A stretch of DNA of 64,000 nucleotides. Source: an uncultured Alsobacter sp. (GTDB lineage Bacteria > Pseudomonadota > Alphaproteobacteria > Rhizobiales > Beijerinckiaceae). Below the pieces are notes generated by a model that did no database searches, was not told the DNA's origin, and was given only the letters and a program-made list of their open reading frames with translations. Below, piece after piece: positions 45,780 to 54,964 of the stretch. The number at the start of each line of letters is the position of its first letter. Position 1 is the first letter of the stretch. Both the position numbers and the translations under genes were made by a program. The stretch spans positions 186,001 through 250,000 of the forward strand of contig NZ_CAMFHB010000001.1 in NCBI RefSeq assembly GCF_945952055.1. The letters run 5' to 3'.

Positions 45780-47689
45780 GAGCCGCGGGTGGTGCCGAGC
45801 CGCGCCTGACGCAGGTCGAAGCGCGAGACGAGGTCCTCGAGGCTCGCTGTCTGCTGGTCGGTGACCGCGAGGGCCGCGTTGGTCTCCTCGACCAGCGCCG
45901 CATTCTGCTGGGTCATGTCGTCGATCCGCTCCACCTCTTCGGACAGGCCGGAGATGTCTTCGGACTGGCCGCGTGAGGCGTCCGCGAGGTCGTCCATGAG
46001 ACGGCTGACGTCGTTGACCGAGGTGAAGATGCGGTGGAACACGCTGGAGGTCTGGTCGACCAGCGAAACGCCCGACTGCACGTCGTTCTGGGCCGCGACG
46101 ATGAGCTGCTTGACGTCGTTGGAGGCGCCGGCCGCCCGCTGGGCCAGACTGCGGACCTCGGCGGCGACCACGGCGAAGCCACGGCCGCTTTCGCCGGCCC
46201 TGGCGGCCTCGACCGCGGCGTTGAGCGCGAGCAGGTTCGTCTGGAAGGCGATCTCGTCGATCAGTTCGATGATGTCGTTGATGCGCTTGGACGACGTGGC
46301 GATGCGCTCCATGGCCAGCGACGCGGACTTGAGCACCTCGCCGCCCTCCCGGGCGCCGCCCTCGGCCGTTCGGGTCAGCGCCACGGCTTCGGCGGCACGC
46401 GATGCATTGTCGCGGAAGGTCCTGGCGAAGGTCCCGAGCTTGCTGGTCGTGGCCGCGACCACGGCGGCCTGGTCGGTGGTGCGTCCGGCGAGATCGGTGA
46501 CGCCGGCCAGGATCTCGCCCGTGGCGGTGCGAACGTTGGAGGAGACTTCGGCAAGGTTCGTGAGCATCGTCTCGAACTCGCCGGCCAGATCGTTCGTGCC
46601 CTTCTTCAGGAGCGCAAAGGAGCCGGCATAGTCTCCGGTCACGCGCGCCGAAAGCCGGCCGGCGGCGACGTCGCGCAGGACCGACTGGGTCTCGCAGATG
46701 CACTGGTCCACGGTGGACAGCAGCGTGTCGAGCTGGTGCGCGAACTGGCGCAGGTCGTCGTCGGCGACCTCTTCGCCGACGCGCTGGGCGAGATCGCCGC
46801 GCAGCGCCGCCTCGACCACCTCGCCGAAGCGCTTCTGCAGGGAGGCGATGCGGCCGGCCCGTGCGAGCGACCTGTTCTCGCCGGCCTTGCGCTCCTCCTC
46901 CAGGGTCTGGAGCTGCTGCGCGTTGGCGATGGAGCGGGCCATCACCCGCGCCATGGCGCCGATCTCGTCCTTGCGGTCCGCACCCGCGACGGCCACGGTC
47001 TGCCCCGCGAGCACCTGTTCGAGCGAGCGGGTCGCTTGCCCGAGCGGACGGCGGATCGTGGTCACCGCCACCAGCACGCCGACGGCCGAGAGCACGAGGG
47101 CGAGCAGGAGCGCGCCGCCGACATACACCGCCTGGAAGATGCGGGTCGTGGCCACGAGCTGCGCCTCGGTCTGCTGCGCGTCCTCGCGGGCGGCCGAGAG
47201 GATCGCCGAGACCTCGTTGTTGAGGGCGGTCCGGTTGGCGCGGTTGACCTCGTTGTTGCCGACCTTGTCGGCCTCCTTCGGGGAGACCTCCGTGCCCAGC
47301 CGCGCAAGCTCCCTGCGGAAGGTGACGAACTCGGCAACCCGCGTGCGCAGGGCGAGCGTGGCGTCGGTCGGCTTGAGCTGGTGCAATTTCTCGGCGGTGG
47401 CCTGTGTCTCGGCGAGGGCGTCGAGCAGGTTCCTGGCGAACGGCTTGGCCGTTTCGGGCGTCGCGGCGGCGTAGATCCCGCGCGACTCCATCACGGCGCG
47501 GTAGATGGCGCCGTTGAGGCGTTCCGAGACCTGCGCCCGTTCGTCGGAAAGCCGTCCGCGCAAAGCCGCGTCGCGTTGCAGGCCCAAGGCCATCGCGCCC
47601 ATGATGGCAACGACGGCGGCGATCAGCCCGGAGGCGATCACGAGCGCCAATGCACGATTGCCGATGGATCGGTTCAGCCAGGTCACCAT
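45761..47689 (-). CDS. Methyl-accepting chemotaxis protein (intact)
   Basis: A 642-residue inner-membrane chemoreceptor. Helix one is at about 14-36 and helix two at about 190-213, enclosing a helical periplasmic sensor of about 150 residues. A HAMP domain follows, with an extended region holding a second HAMP-like segment, then methylation helices and the signalling tip [20 protein letters not shown]. The tail ends in GSQRAAA with no CheR/CheB-tethering pentapeptide. ATG 47689 opens the first helix; an in-frame ATG at 47824 is unlikely. It is the only complete receptor in the window and could feed the CheA encoded at 6186. Confidence 0.93.
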   Translation of the reverse strand: MVTWLNRSIGNRALALVIASGLIAAVVAIMGAMALGLQRDAALRGRLSDERAQVSERLNGAIYRAVMESRGIYAAATPETAKPFARNLLDALAETQATAEKLHQLKPTDATLALRTRVAEFVTFRRELARLGTEVSPKEADKVGNNEVNRANRTALNNEVSAILSAAREDAQQTEAQLVATTRIFQAVYVGGALLLALVLSAVGVLVAVTTIRRPLGQATRSLEQVLAGQTVAVAGADRKDEIGAMARVMARSIANAQQLQTLEEERKAGENRSLARAGRIASLQKRFGEVVEAALRGDLAQRVGEEVADDDLRQFAHQLDTLLSTVDQCICETQSVLRDVAAGRLSARVTGDYAGSFALLKKGTNDLAGEFETMLTNLAEVSSNVRTATGEILAGVTDLAGRTTDQAAVVAATTSKLGTFARTFRDNASRAAEAVALTRTAEGGAREGGEVLKSASLAMERIATSSKRINDIIELIDEIAFQTNLLALNAAVEAARAGESGRGFAVVAAEVRSLAQRAAGASNDVKQLIVAAQNDVQSGVSLVDQTSSVFHRIFTSVNDVSRLMDDLADASRGQSEDISGLSEEVERIDDMTQQNAALVEETNAALAVTDQQTASLEDLVSRFDLRQARLGTTRGSQRAAA

Positions 47690-47894
47690 GTGAGTCCTCT
47701 GCAGATCTTGCCGGGACAGTACAGAGCAGAGCAAAATATTTCGTAACTGCACGCATTGTTGTGGGATGAGCGCGCTTTTGATCTTTGGCAATTTCGCTTT
47801 CCGATCCGATTCACGAATGGACATTTCGCAATACGGACGAATTCTTGGGTCGTGGCCTTCGCATCGTCGTGCGGGCGCCGGCCCGGGCGCTTAA

Positions 47895-47915
47895 CAGATC
47901 AGAAAGCCTGATCTG
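47895..47915. promoter_or_regulatory. Perfect 8-bp inverted repeat upstream of the orphan gene at 47960
   Basis: CAGATCAG (47895-47902) and CTGATCTG (47908-47915) are exact complements around AAAGC. It ends 44 bases before the ATG, inside the probable promoter, in a comparatively AT-rich gap (47690-47959) shared with the divergent chemoreceptor gene. No T-run follows, so an operator is more likely than a terminator. Confidence 0.4.
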
Positions 47916-47959
47916 GCATGGTGAATTGTTGGTAGGCGTGGTGTGACGAGTTCGCGGTG

Positions 47960-48790
47960 ATGACGCAGGTCCATGTAATCGATCCCTGTGCGGGCATGGT
48001 GCTCGTGATCGGCACGGACGGATCGCGTCTTCTTTACGGGTCGCAGATCGGCATCGGGACCACCAACGAGGTCCTGCAGCGCCTGTTCGAAGTTCTGGAA
48101 GACGGCAAGATCAACTACTACGTCCATCCCGGGGTGGAGAGCGAAGGCGTCGTCAAGGTCGAGGACATCGCCGAGTTCTTCCCGGTCGACGTGTGCCTGG
48201 AGCTCGAGACGACCGGCGACGACGTGTCCGCCGTCTACCGCAACTTCCGCTCCGAGCGAACCGTCGAGACGCTGGCGCCCGACGACATCTACGAACTGGG
48301 CGACACGCAGATCCGGGTGATCGGCAGTTCGACGGGACGTTCGTCCGGCGAAGGGGTCGTCCGCCCGGTGGCGCTGCATGTCAGCCATGGCGAAGAACCG
48401 GCCGGCGGCTCGGTCCTGTGTCCCGGTGCCATGAATGGCCTCGACTGGCTGGAACTGGGCGAAGGCGCCGTGCGGACCGTCCATTCGGATTGCCTGATCC
48501 TCGACGGACGCCACCCGCTCGATTCGATCCTGACCTCGCGCGAGCGGGGCCTCGTCAGCGCCGAGCCACTGCGCTGGATCGCGCCCCGCACCATCCTTCT
48601 GGGGCAGGACCCCGACGGCGAGAACAAGCTCCGCATCGCCTCGCGCGAGCTCTACGGCCACATCGCGCGCCAGTATCCCGGCGGCGACGGGCTGATCGAG
48701 ATGAACAACAAGGCCTGGATTTCCCTGACGCTGGACGGCGCCAAGGCCGAGCTGATGAAGGAATCCCGCGTGGTCGGGAAGGTGGCCTGA
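47960..48790 (+). CDS. Unrecognised 276-residue cytoplasmic protein
   Basis: I do not recognise this family. It is acidic, has no signal peptide or membrane helix, and appears beta-rich. The N-terminal part (VHVIDPCAGMVLVIGTDGSR, ESEGVVKVEDIAEFFPVDVC) is followed by a middle segment with HVSHGEEPAGGSVLCPGAMN and a C-terminal part with DGRHPLDSILTSRERG and IEMNNKAWISLTLDGAKAEL. Cys and His residues are scattered without a clear metal motif. Codon use is normal for the genome, arguing for a real gene. Either GTG 47957 or ATG 47960 could be the start. A palindrome lies just upstream. Confidence 0.8.
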   Translation: MTQVHVIDPCAGMVLVIGTDGSRLLYGSQIGIGTTNEVLQRLFEVLEDGKINYYVHPGVESEGVVKVEDIAEFFPVDVCLELETTGDDVSAVYRNFRSERTVETLAPDDIYELGDTQIRVIGSSTGRSSGEGVVRPVALHVSHGEEPAGGSVLCPGAMNGLDWLELGEGAVRTVHSDCLILDGRHPLDSILTSRERGLVSAEPLRWIAPRTILLGQDPDGENKLRIASRELYGHIARQYPGGDGLIEMNNKAWISLTLDGAKAELMKESRVVGKVA

Positions 48791-48828
48791 GGCTTCGGGC
48801 TGCCGGGAGGTCCTGCCGGTTCAGTTCT

Positions 48829-48943
48829 GCACCCATCTCTCCGTCTTGGCCGGGCTTGGCCCGGCCATCCACGACTTTGCGGTGGTTGAGAGCTTTAGTC
48901 GTGGGTGCCCGGGCCAAGCCCGGGCATGACGCGCGGAGGGGTG
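48829..48943. repeat. Long palindromic interspersed repeat, copy A
   Basis: About 115 bases forming a long imperfect inverted repeat. The left arm contains CCGGGCTTGGCCCGG (48850-48864) followed by CATCCACGACT; the right arm contains AGTCGTGGGTGCCCGGGCC and AAGCCCGGGC. Copies B (54776-54890) and C (62508-62619) share the outer CACC...CTCTCCG and the central CCACGACT blocks. It lies between the orphan gene and the end of dnaE2. Confidence 0.75.
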
Positions 48944-48965
48944 AACTCCCTTTGCTTTTTCTCTC

Positions 48966-51900
48966 TCAATGAAAGTCCCGCGACTTCGGCAGGATGCGCA
49001 CGTCCCGGGGGTGCCGGCGCGGTGAGTGGCCACCGCTGACGCGGTTCTCCGCGATGGGCCGGCGGACCTCGTCGGCATTGGCGAGCGGCACGGGAAGGGG
49101 TTCGTGCGACAGGCGGCCGAGGTCGGCCGAACGGTCGACGAGGCGCTCGGCGACGAGGTGCACGATGCCTTCGGCACTGCGCTGGATGCGGCCGTCGACC
49201 TGGATGAGGCGCGCGCCCATCACCTCCTTGCGGAAGCGCTCGCGCATAGTCGGCCAGACCACGCAGTTGGCGATGCCGGTCTCGTCCTCGATGGTCATGA
49301 ACACGACGCCCTTGGCGCTGCCCGGCTGCTGGCGCACGAGCACGACGCCGCAGGCCTTGATGCGGCGGCCGTCGCCCTGGGCCTGCACGGTGGCGCAGTC
49401 GAGGATGCCCTCGCGCGCGAGCAGGCCGCGCAGGAAGCCGACCGGGTGGCCCTTCAGTGACAGCCGCAGCATCTGGTAGTCGACCACCACGTGCTCGGGC
49501 AGCGGCATGGCCGGCAGGGTGACGAGGGGCTCCTGCGCCAGTTCGGCCGCGCCCGCCGCCTCGAACAGGGGCAGCGCCACGGCATCGGGCAGGCGCCGCA
49601 CGGCCCAGGCGGCATCGCGCCGGTCGAGGCCCATGGAGCGCATGGCGTCGGCCTCGGCGAGCTTCACCAGCGCCGCCTTGGGCAGGTCGGCGCGCCGCTG
49701 CAGGCTCTCCACCGTGGGGTAGAAGGCGCCGCGCCGCCGCATGAGCGCCAGCGCCCACTCCTCGCGGAAACCGTCGATCTGGCGCAGGCCGAGCCGCAGC
49801 GCCAGCGTCCCGTCCGCCCGCTCCTCCAGCGTGTTGTCCCAGGCACTCGCATTGACGTCGGGTGGGCGCGCCTCGACGCCGTGCTGCACGGCGTCGCGCA
49901 CGATCTGCGCCGGCGCGTAGAAGCCCATGGGCTGGCTGTTGAGGAGCGCCGCCGCGAAGGCCGCCGGGTGGTGGCACTTGAGCCATGACGAGGCATAGAC
50001 GAGCAGCGCGAAGGAGGCCGCGTGGCTCTCGGGGAAGCCGTATTCGCCGAAGCCCTCGATCTGCTGGAAGCAGCGCGCCGCGAACTCGGCGTCGTAGCCG
50101 CGCCGCACCATGCCCTGCACCATCTTTTCCTGGAAGAGATGGATGGTGCCCACGCGCCGGAAGGTCGCCATGGCCCGGCGCAGGCGGTTCGCCTCGTCGG
50201 GCGTGAACTTCGCCGCCTCGATGGCGATGCGCATGGCCTGCTCCTGGAAGAGCGGCACGCCGAGCGTTTTTCCCAGAACGCGTTCCAGCTCGTCGGGCGG
50301 CCCGTGCTGGGGCGAGGGCTGCGGATAGACGATCTTTTCCTTGCGCTGCCTCCGGCGCAGGTAGGGATGCACCATGTCGCCCTGGATCGGGCCCGGCCGC
50401 ACGATCGCCACCTCGATGACGAGGTCGTAGAAGCGCTCGGGCCGCAGCCGCGGCAGCATGTTCATCTGGGCCCGGCTCTCGACCTGGAACACGCCGAGCG
50501 AATCCGCCCGCTGCAGCATCGCGTAGACGACCGGGTCCTCTCGCGGAATGGTGGCGAGGGTGAGGTCCGCCACCCCGTGCAGGCGCAGCATGTCGAAGGC
50601 CTTGCGGATGCAGGTCAGCATGCCGAGCGCCAGCACGTCGACCTTCATGATGCCGAGCGCGTCGATGTCGTCCTTGTCCCACTCGATGAAGGTGCGGTCC
50701 TCCATGGCGGCGTTGCCGATGGGCACCGTCTCGTCGAGCCGGCCGCGGGTCAGCACGAAGCCGCCGACATGCTGGGACAAATGGCGGGGAAAGCCGATGA
50801 TCTGCATGGCGAGGCCCACCGCGCGCCCGATCATCGGGTTGTCCGGATCGAGCCCGGCCTGGCGCACCTGCGTCTCGTCGAGCCCCTTGCCCCAGCTGCC
50901 CCAGATGGTGTTGGCGAGCGCCGCCGTGACGTCCTCGGTGAGGCCCATGGCCTTGCCGACGTCGCGGATGGCGCTGCGGGCGCGGTAGCTGATGACGGTG
51001 GCGGCGAGGCCCGCCCGCTCGCGGCCATAGCGGCCATAGATCCACTGGATCACCTCCTCGCGCCGCTCGTGCTCGAAGTCGACGTCGATGTCCGGCGGCT
51101 CGCGCCGCTCGGCCGAGACGAAGCGCTCGAAGAGGAGGTCGATCTCGGTGGGGTCGACCGCGGTGATGCCAAGGCAGTAGCAGACGGACGAGTTCGCCGC
51201 CGAGCCGCGCCCCTGGCAAAGAATGTCCTGCGAGCGGGCGAAGGCGACGATGTCGTTCACGGTGAGGAAATAGGGCGCGTAGTCGAGCTGCTGGATGAGC
51301 GCGAGCTCGCGCACCAGCGTGTCGCGCACCTTGCCCGGGATGCCGCCGGGAAAGCGGCGCGCGGCCCCCTCCCAGGTCAGCGCCTCGAGATGCGCCTGCG
51401 GGCTGCGGTCCTTGGGCACCGGCTCGTCGGGATATTCGTAGCGCAGCTCGTCGAGCGAGAAACGGCACCTGTTCAGGAAGCGCAGCGTCTCGGCGATGGC
51501 GTCCGGCACGTGGCGGAAGAGCCGGGCCATCTCGGCGCCATCCTTGAGGTGGCGCTCGGCATGGGCCTCGAGCCGCCGGCCCGCCGTCTCGATGGTGGCG
51601 TGCTCGCGAATGCAGCTCAGCACGTCCTGGAGCTGGCGGCGGGCGGGCTCGTGGTAGAGCGGCTCGTTGCTGGCCAGCAGCGGTACGTGCCCCTCCCCGG
51701 CGAGCGCCACCAGCCTGGCGAGGCGCCGCCTGTCGGCGCCCGCATGGGGCATGGTGGCGAGCAGCCAGACATCCCCCGGTGCGGCCGCGGTGAGCCGCGA
51801 AAGCGCCGCGGCCACGCGCGTCGCGTCGGCCGGCGCCAGCCGGCGCGGCGGGACGAGCGCGAGGTTGAGGCCGCCGCCGGTCTGCAGGGTCTCGACGAGA

Positions 51901-52250
51901 TCGTCGAGCGTGATGTGGCAGGAGCCCTTCTCGGCCCGCCGCTTGCCCAGCGTGATGAGCCGCGACAGCCGCCCCCACCCGGACCGGTCGGCCGGATAGG
52001 CGAGCACGTCCGGCGCCCCGTCGGCGAAGACGAGCCGCGCCCCCACGACGAGCCGCAGCCCGGTCTTCCCCGCCTCGGTCTCGCGCATCGCCACATGGGC
52101 CCGCACCACGCCGGCCAGCGTGTTGGTGTCGGCGATGCCGAGCCCCCTCAGCCCCAGCAGCGCGGCCTGGGTCACCATCTCCTCCGGGTGCGAGGCGCCC
52201 GCGAGGAAGGTGAAGTTGGTGGTGGCCCCGAGCTCCGCGAAGGCGGTCAT
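48966..52250 (-). CDS. dnaE2: Error-prone DNA polymerase DnaE2 (ImuC)
   Basis: A 1094-residue C-family polymerase alpha paralogue for translesion synthesis. It has an N-terminal PHP domain (AELGATTNFTFLAGASHPEE) and a palm domain with catalytic aspartates in PPDIDVDFEHERREE and the third in IMKVDVLALGM. It ends with the DnaE2-specific tail VRILPKSRDFH. It works with ImuA and ImuB on the beta clamp to copy damaged DNA, with mutations. Start ATG 52250 is 7 bases after the imuB stop. SOS-controlled through the box upstream of imuA. Confidence 0.97.
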   Translation of the reverse strand: MTAFAELGATTNFTFLAGASHPEEMVTQAALLGLRGLGIADTNTLAGVVRAHVAMRETEAGKTGLRLVVGARLVFADGAPDVLAYPADRSGWGRLSRLITLGKRRAEKGSCHITLDDLVETLQTGGGLNLALVPPRRLAPADATRVAAALSRLTAAAPGDVWLLATMPHAGADRRRLARLVALAGEGHVPLLASNEPLYHEPARRQLQDVLSCIREHATIETAGRRLEAHAERHLKDGAEMARLFRHVPDAIAETLRFLNRCRFSLDELRYEYPDEPVPKDRSPQAHLEALTWEGAARRFPGGIPGKVRDTLVRELALIQQLDYAPYFLTVNDIVAFARSQDILCQGRGSAANSSVCYCLGITAVDPTEIDLLFERFVSAERREPPDIDVDFEHERREEVIQWIYGRYGRERAGLAATVISYRARSAIRDVGKAMGLTEDVTAALANTIWGSWGKGLDETQVRQAGLDPDNPMIGRAVGLAMQIIGFPRHLSQHVGGFVLTRGRLDETVPIGNAAMEDRTFIEWDKDDIDALGIMKVDVLALGMLTCIRKAFDMLRLHGVADLTLATIPREDPVVYAMLQRADSLGVFQVESRAQMNMLPRLRPERFYDLVIEVAIVRPGPIQGDMVHPYLRRRQRKEKIVYPQPSPQHGPPDELERVLGKTLGVPLFQEQAMRIAIEAAKFTPDEANRLRRAMATFRRVGTIHLFQEKMVQGMVRRGYDAEFAARCFQQIEGFGEYGFPESHAASFALLVYASSWLKCHHPAAFAAALLNSQPMGFYAPAQIVRDAVQHGVEARPPDVNASAWDNTLEERADGTLALRLGLRQIDGFREEWALALMRRRGAFYPTVESLQRRADLPKAALVKLAEADAMRSMGLDRRDAAWAVRRLPDAVALPLFEAAGAAELAQEPLVTLPAMPLPEHVVVDYQMLRLSLKGHPVGFLRGLLAREGILDCATVQAQGDGRRIKACGVVLVRQQPGSAKGVVFMTIEDETGIANCVVWPTMRERFRKEVMGARLIQVDGRIQRSAEGIVHLVAERLVDRSADLGRLSHEPLPVPLANADEVRRPIAENRVSGGHSPRRHPRDVRILPKSRDFH

Positions 52251-52257
52251 GGCGCCC

Positions 52258-53841
52258 TCACGCGAACAGCCCGTGCAGGAACCAGCGGGGGGCGTCGGTC
52301 TCGCGGGACCACAGGCCCTCGCGGTAGAGCCAGAAGCGGCGGCCGGCTTCATCCTCGACGCGGAAATAGTCGCGGGTCAGCGTGCCTTCGGGCGCCAGCC
52401 ACCATTCCGGCGCGATGCGCTCGGGGCCCTCGGCCTTGCGCACGGCGTGAACGACGCGGCGCCAGCGGAAGCGCACGGGCGGCCCGTCGGGGACTTCGGC
52501 CAGCGCCTCGATCCGCTCCGGCGGATCGACGAGCCTCACCGGGCGCACGGGCGGCTCGCCGGGCACGGTCCAGTCGGCCCAGCTGCCTGGCGCGCGGCCG
52601 GCCTGGGCCGGCACGGCGAGGCTCGCCCGCTCGGGCACGTGGCTGTCCTGCGCGGCCAGCGCCAGCACCCGGCGATGGCCGAAGCGGGCGGAGAGCCGGT
52701 CGGTGAGATCGGCCAGCAGCGCGTCGTCCTGGCGGCGCGCGTCGAGGCCGGTCTGCTCGGCGTCCTGGCGCTGGGTGGCCAGCGCGGAGAGCCGCATGAC
52801 GTCGAAGCCGAAACCGGGGTCGACGGGATCGGCAAGCGAATCCAGCGCCTCGCGGTAGAGGCGCAGCACCGTGGCGGGGTCGCGCAGCGGGCGGCCGGTC
52901 GCCACCGTGAGCCGACGCAGCGCCCCGTCGGTGCGGAAGAAGACGAGTTCCAGGCGCCGCGCGCCCTCCCCTCGCCGCTCCAGGATCCGGCCGAGATCGG
53001 CGGCGAGCGCCAGGATCGAGCGGCGCACGTCCTCCTCGTGCCCGATGGGTTCGGCGAAGCGCCGCTCCGCGGTGCAGGCCGGCAGCGGCCGGCGCGGCGA
53101 CAGCGGCTCGTCGGCGCGGCCCAGCGCCCGGTCGAGACGCGTCAGCAGGTCGGTGCCAAAACGGGCGGCGAGCGGCCCGCGCGGGCGCACGGCGAGATCC
53201 ATGACGCGCTTGAGGCCGAGCCGCACCAGCGCTCCGGCGAGGTCCGGGTGAAGGCCCAGCGCCGCCACGGGCAGTGGCGCCACGGCCTTTGCCTCGCCGC
53301 CCGGCGCCACGATCGTGCCCTGCCCGTCCCGGCCGAAGCGCGCAAGCGCGACGGCCGCGGCGCGGCTGCCCGCGATCGCTCCGCGGGCGGTCAGCCCCGC
53401 CCGCCGGCAGCGCCCGACGAGGTCGTCGAGCATGGCGGCCTCGCCGCCGAAGAGATGCGCCGAGCCGCCGATGTCGAGCACGAGGCCATCCGGTGCATCG
53501 AGACCGATGAAGGGCGTGTAGCGCTCGGCCCAGTCGGCGACGGTCTCCATGAGCGCGGCGTCGGCGGCGGGATCCGCCTCGGCCACGGCGAGGCCCGGCA
53601 CCATGGCCCGGGCGGTGGCGAGCGGCATGCCGGGAGCGAGCCCGGCGGCGGCGGCATCCGCGTCGACCGCCGTGAGCACGAGCGCATTGTGCTCGCGCCC
53701 GACGACGACGAGCGGCGCGTCAGGCGGTGCGGCGGAGAGGGGCGGTGTCTCCCCCGCCGGCCGCCGGGCGGAATGCCGGCGCAACCGGTCCGTCGCCAGG
53801 CGCGGCAGGACCAGCGCCAGCAGCCGGGTCGGCTGCTCCAT
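52258..53841 (-). CDS. imuB: Y-family polymerase-like protein ImuB
   Basis: A 527-residue Y-family homologue that acts as hub of the mutasome. The N-terminal segment reads LLALVLPRLATDRLRR where active Y polymerases have a DxDxFF catalytic motif, so the catalytic acid is lost, as in all ImuB proteins. DGLVLDIGGSAHLFGGE is the conserved following block. The C terminus (APRWFLHGLFA) is typical. ATG 53841 (MEQPTRLLAL) fits the family; ATG 53904 adds 21 polar residues. The gene overlaps the end of imuA by 122 bases in another frame. Confidence 0.95.
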   Translation of the reverse strand: MEQPTRLLALVLPRLATDRLRRHSARRPAGETPPLSAAPPDAPLVVVGREHNALVLTAVDADAAAAGLAPGMPLATARAMVPGLAVAEADPAADAALMETVADWAERYTPFIGLDAPDGLVLDIGGSAHLFGGEAAMLDDLVGRCRRAGLTARGAIAGSRAAAVALARFGRDGQGTIVAPGGEAKAVAPLPVAALGLHPDLAGALVRLGLKRVMDLAVRPRGPLAARFGTDLLTRLDRALGRADEPLSPRRPLPACTAERRFAEPIGHEEDVRRSILALAADLGRILERRGEGARRLELVFFRTDGALRRLTVATGRPLRDPATVLRLYREALDSLADPVDPGFGFDVMRLSALATQRQDAEQTGLDARRQDDALLADLTDRLSARFGHRRVLALAAQDSHVPERASLAVPAQAGRAPGSWADWTVPGEPPVRPVRLVDPPERIEALAEVPDGPPVRFRWRRVVHAVRKAEGPERIAPEWWLAPEGTLTRDYFRVEDEAGRRFWLYREGLWSRETDAPRWFLHGLFA

Positions 53842-54640
53842 GTGTTTGCTCGTGTCTTGGTGCTTGCTCGGTTCCTGGACGCGGGGGTGCGAAGGCGCGT
53901 TCATCGGGTGACCACTCCATGATCCAGGATCCGCCCTCGCCGAGGCCTCCCTGCTGGCGGTTGCGTTCCAGGGTGGCGGCGAAGGCGGGGTGGCCGAGGC
54001 CGGGCAGGCGGCCCAGCGAGGCGAGCGGCAGGCTCGGCGCGGCGGCGATGCGCCAGCGCGTGACCGCGCCTGCCGGCCCGCCATGGGCGCCGTTGCGCAG
54101 CAGCAGGACCGGCACGCCGCTCTCCTCGGCGGCGAGCGCCAGCCGGCGCAGCGCGGTGAGGTCGAGCGCGCGCGGATCGCCCCAGGGCTCCACGAGCACG
54201 GCGGCGAGCGCGGCGCAGCGTACGCCCTCCTCGGCGGCGCGCAGCACGTCGCGGGCATCGGCAGCCGCCAGGATGACGAGCCGCGACGGATCGAGCCCGA
54301 GCGCGGCGAGGCCCGGCCCGTAGGCCTCGCCCGTCTCCCGCCCGGCGAGGTCCTGGCGCACCCACATCCACGGCCGCACCCCGCCGCTGCCGAAGCGGGC
54401 GACGCAGGCGAGCGCGAACCCGGTGGCCGCCGGAGCGTCGCCGGGCTCCGCATGCCGCATCTCGTGCAGCGCCCCGCGCTTCAGCCCGCCGCCCAGGATG
54501 CGGTCCGCCAGGGCATGGCCGAGCGCCACCGCCTTGTCGTCCCCGCCCGACTCGAGCGCCCGCATCCGCCCATCGGATCCGATGGCGGCGATGCGCTCGC
54601 GCAGCGAGGCGTAAAGGGGTGTCGACGCGGAAACCGTCAT
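53720..54640 (-). CDS. imuA: SOS mutagenesis protein ImuA
   Basis: A 306-residue RecA/SulA-like protein without an ATP-binding loop. LGGGLKRGALHEM is the degenerate Walker A position, ALACVARFGSGGVRPWMWVRQ follows, and the family block GSWIMEWSPDERAFAPP ends the conserved part at about residue 250. The last 50 or so residues are Ala/Pro/Gly-rich and read through imuB coding sequence in another frame, so they may be expendable. ImuA is needed for ImuB-DnaE2 translesion synthesis. First gene of the cassette, 31 bases after the LexA box. Confidence 0.92.
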   Translation of the reverse strand: MTVSASTPLYASLRERIAAIGSDGRMRALESGGDDKAVALGHALADRILGGGLKRGALHEMRHAEPGDAPAATGFALACVARFGSGGVRPWMWVRQDLAGRETGEAYGPGLAALGLDPSRLVILAAADARDVLRAAEEGVRCAALAAVLVEPWGDPRALDLTALRRLALAAEESGVPVLLLRNGAHGGPAGAVTRWRIAAAPSLPLASLGRLPGLGHPAFAATLERNRQQGGLGEGGSWIMEWSPDERAFAPPRPGTEQAPRHEQTHGAADPAAGAGPAAPGDGPVAPAFRPAAGGGDTAPLRRTA

Positions 54641-54671
54641 GGTCCACGGGCTCTGAAAAATCCGGAGGTAT

Positions 54672-54686
54672 GTTCTTGTTTCGTTC
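54672..54686 (-). promoter_or_regulatory. LexA (SOS) box, GTTC-N7-GTTC, upstream of imuA
   Basis: The plus strand reads GTTC TTGTTTC GTTC, the direct-repeat LexA box of alphaproteobacteria (GAAC-N7-GAAC on the coding strand). It lies 31 bases upstream of the imuA ATG, where bound LexA would block the promoter. The rest of the 54641-54964 gap holds repeat copy B and a 22-base repeat; nothing else is recognised there. Confidence 0.85.
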
Positions 54687-54775
54687 TCTATGGATTCCAG
54701 AGACTCGGCAGTGAGTCAACCGAGGCGCGTGTTGTCAGGCTGAAGGTGGGGCAGCTCGTTTTCCCACGTGCGCGT

Positions 54776-54890
54776 GCACCATTCAGCCGTCCTGCCCGGG
54801 CTTGGCCCGGGCATCCACGACTTTGCCGGGGCCATCCTCAAGTCGTGGATGGCCGGGCCAGGCCCGGCCAGGACGCGGAGAGGGTGGTGC
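54776..54890. repeat. Long palindromic interspersed repeat, copy B
   Basis: About 115 bases. One arm is CCTGCCCGGGCTTGGCCCGG followed by CATCCACGACTTTGCC; the other is AGTCGTGGATGGCCGGGCC then AGGCCCGGCCAGGACGCG. It is the reverse complement of copy C with few differences, including the outer CACC..CCCTCTCCGCGTCC and GGACGGCTGA edges. It stands between imuA and the end of aroA. Confidence 0.8.
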
Positions 54891-54935
54891 AAGCTTTAGA
54901 GGCCCAACGCTCCGCAAGCTCCGAGCAGTGGCCGG

Positions 54936-54957
54936 AGGCCGCGTGTCGAAGGACGCA
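54936..54957 (+). repeat. 22-base repeat shared with 60906-60927
   Basis: AGGCCGCGTGTCGAAGGACG plus CA, identical at 60906-60927. There it is the tail of a palindromic element. Here it follows GCTCCGAGCAGTGGCCGG and ends 8 bases before the aroA stop. A partial copy of an interspersed element. Confidence 0.6.
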
Positions 54958-54964
54958 GGAGCTC

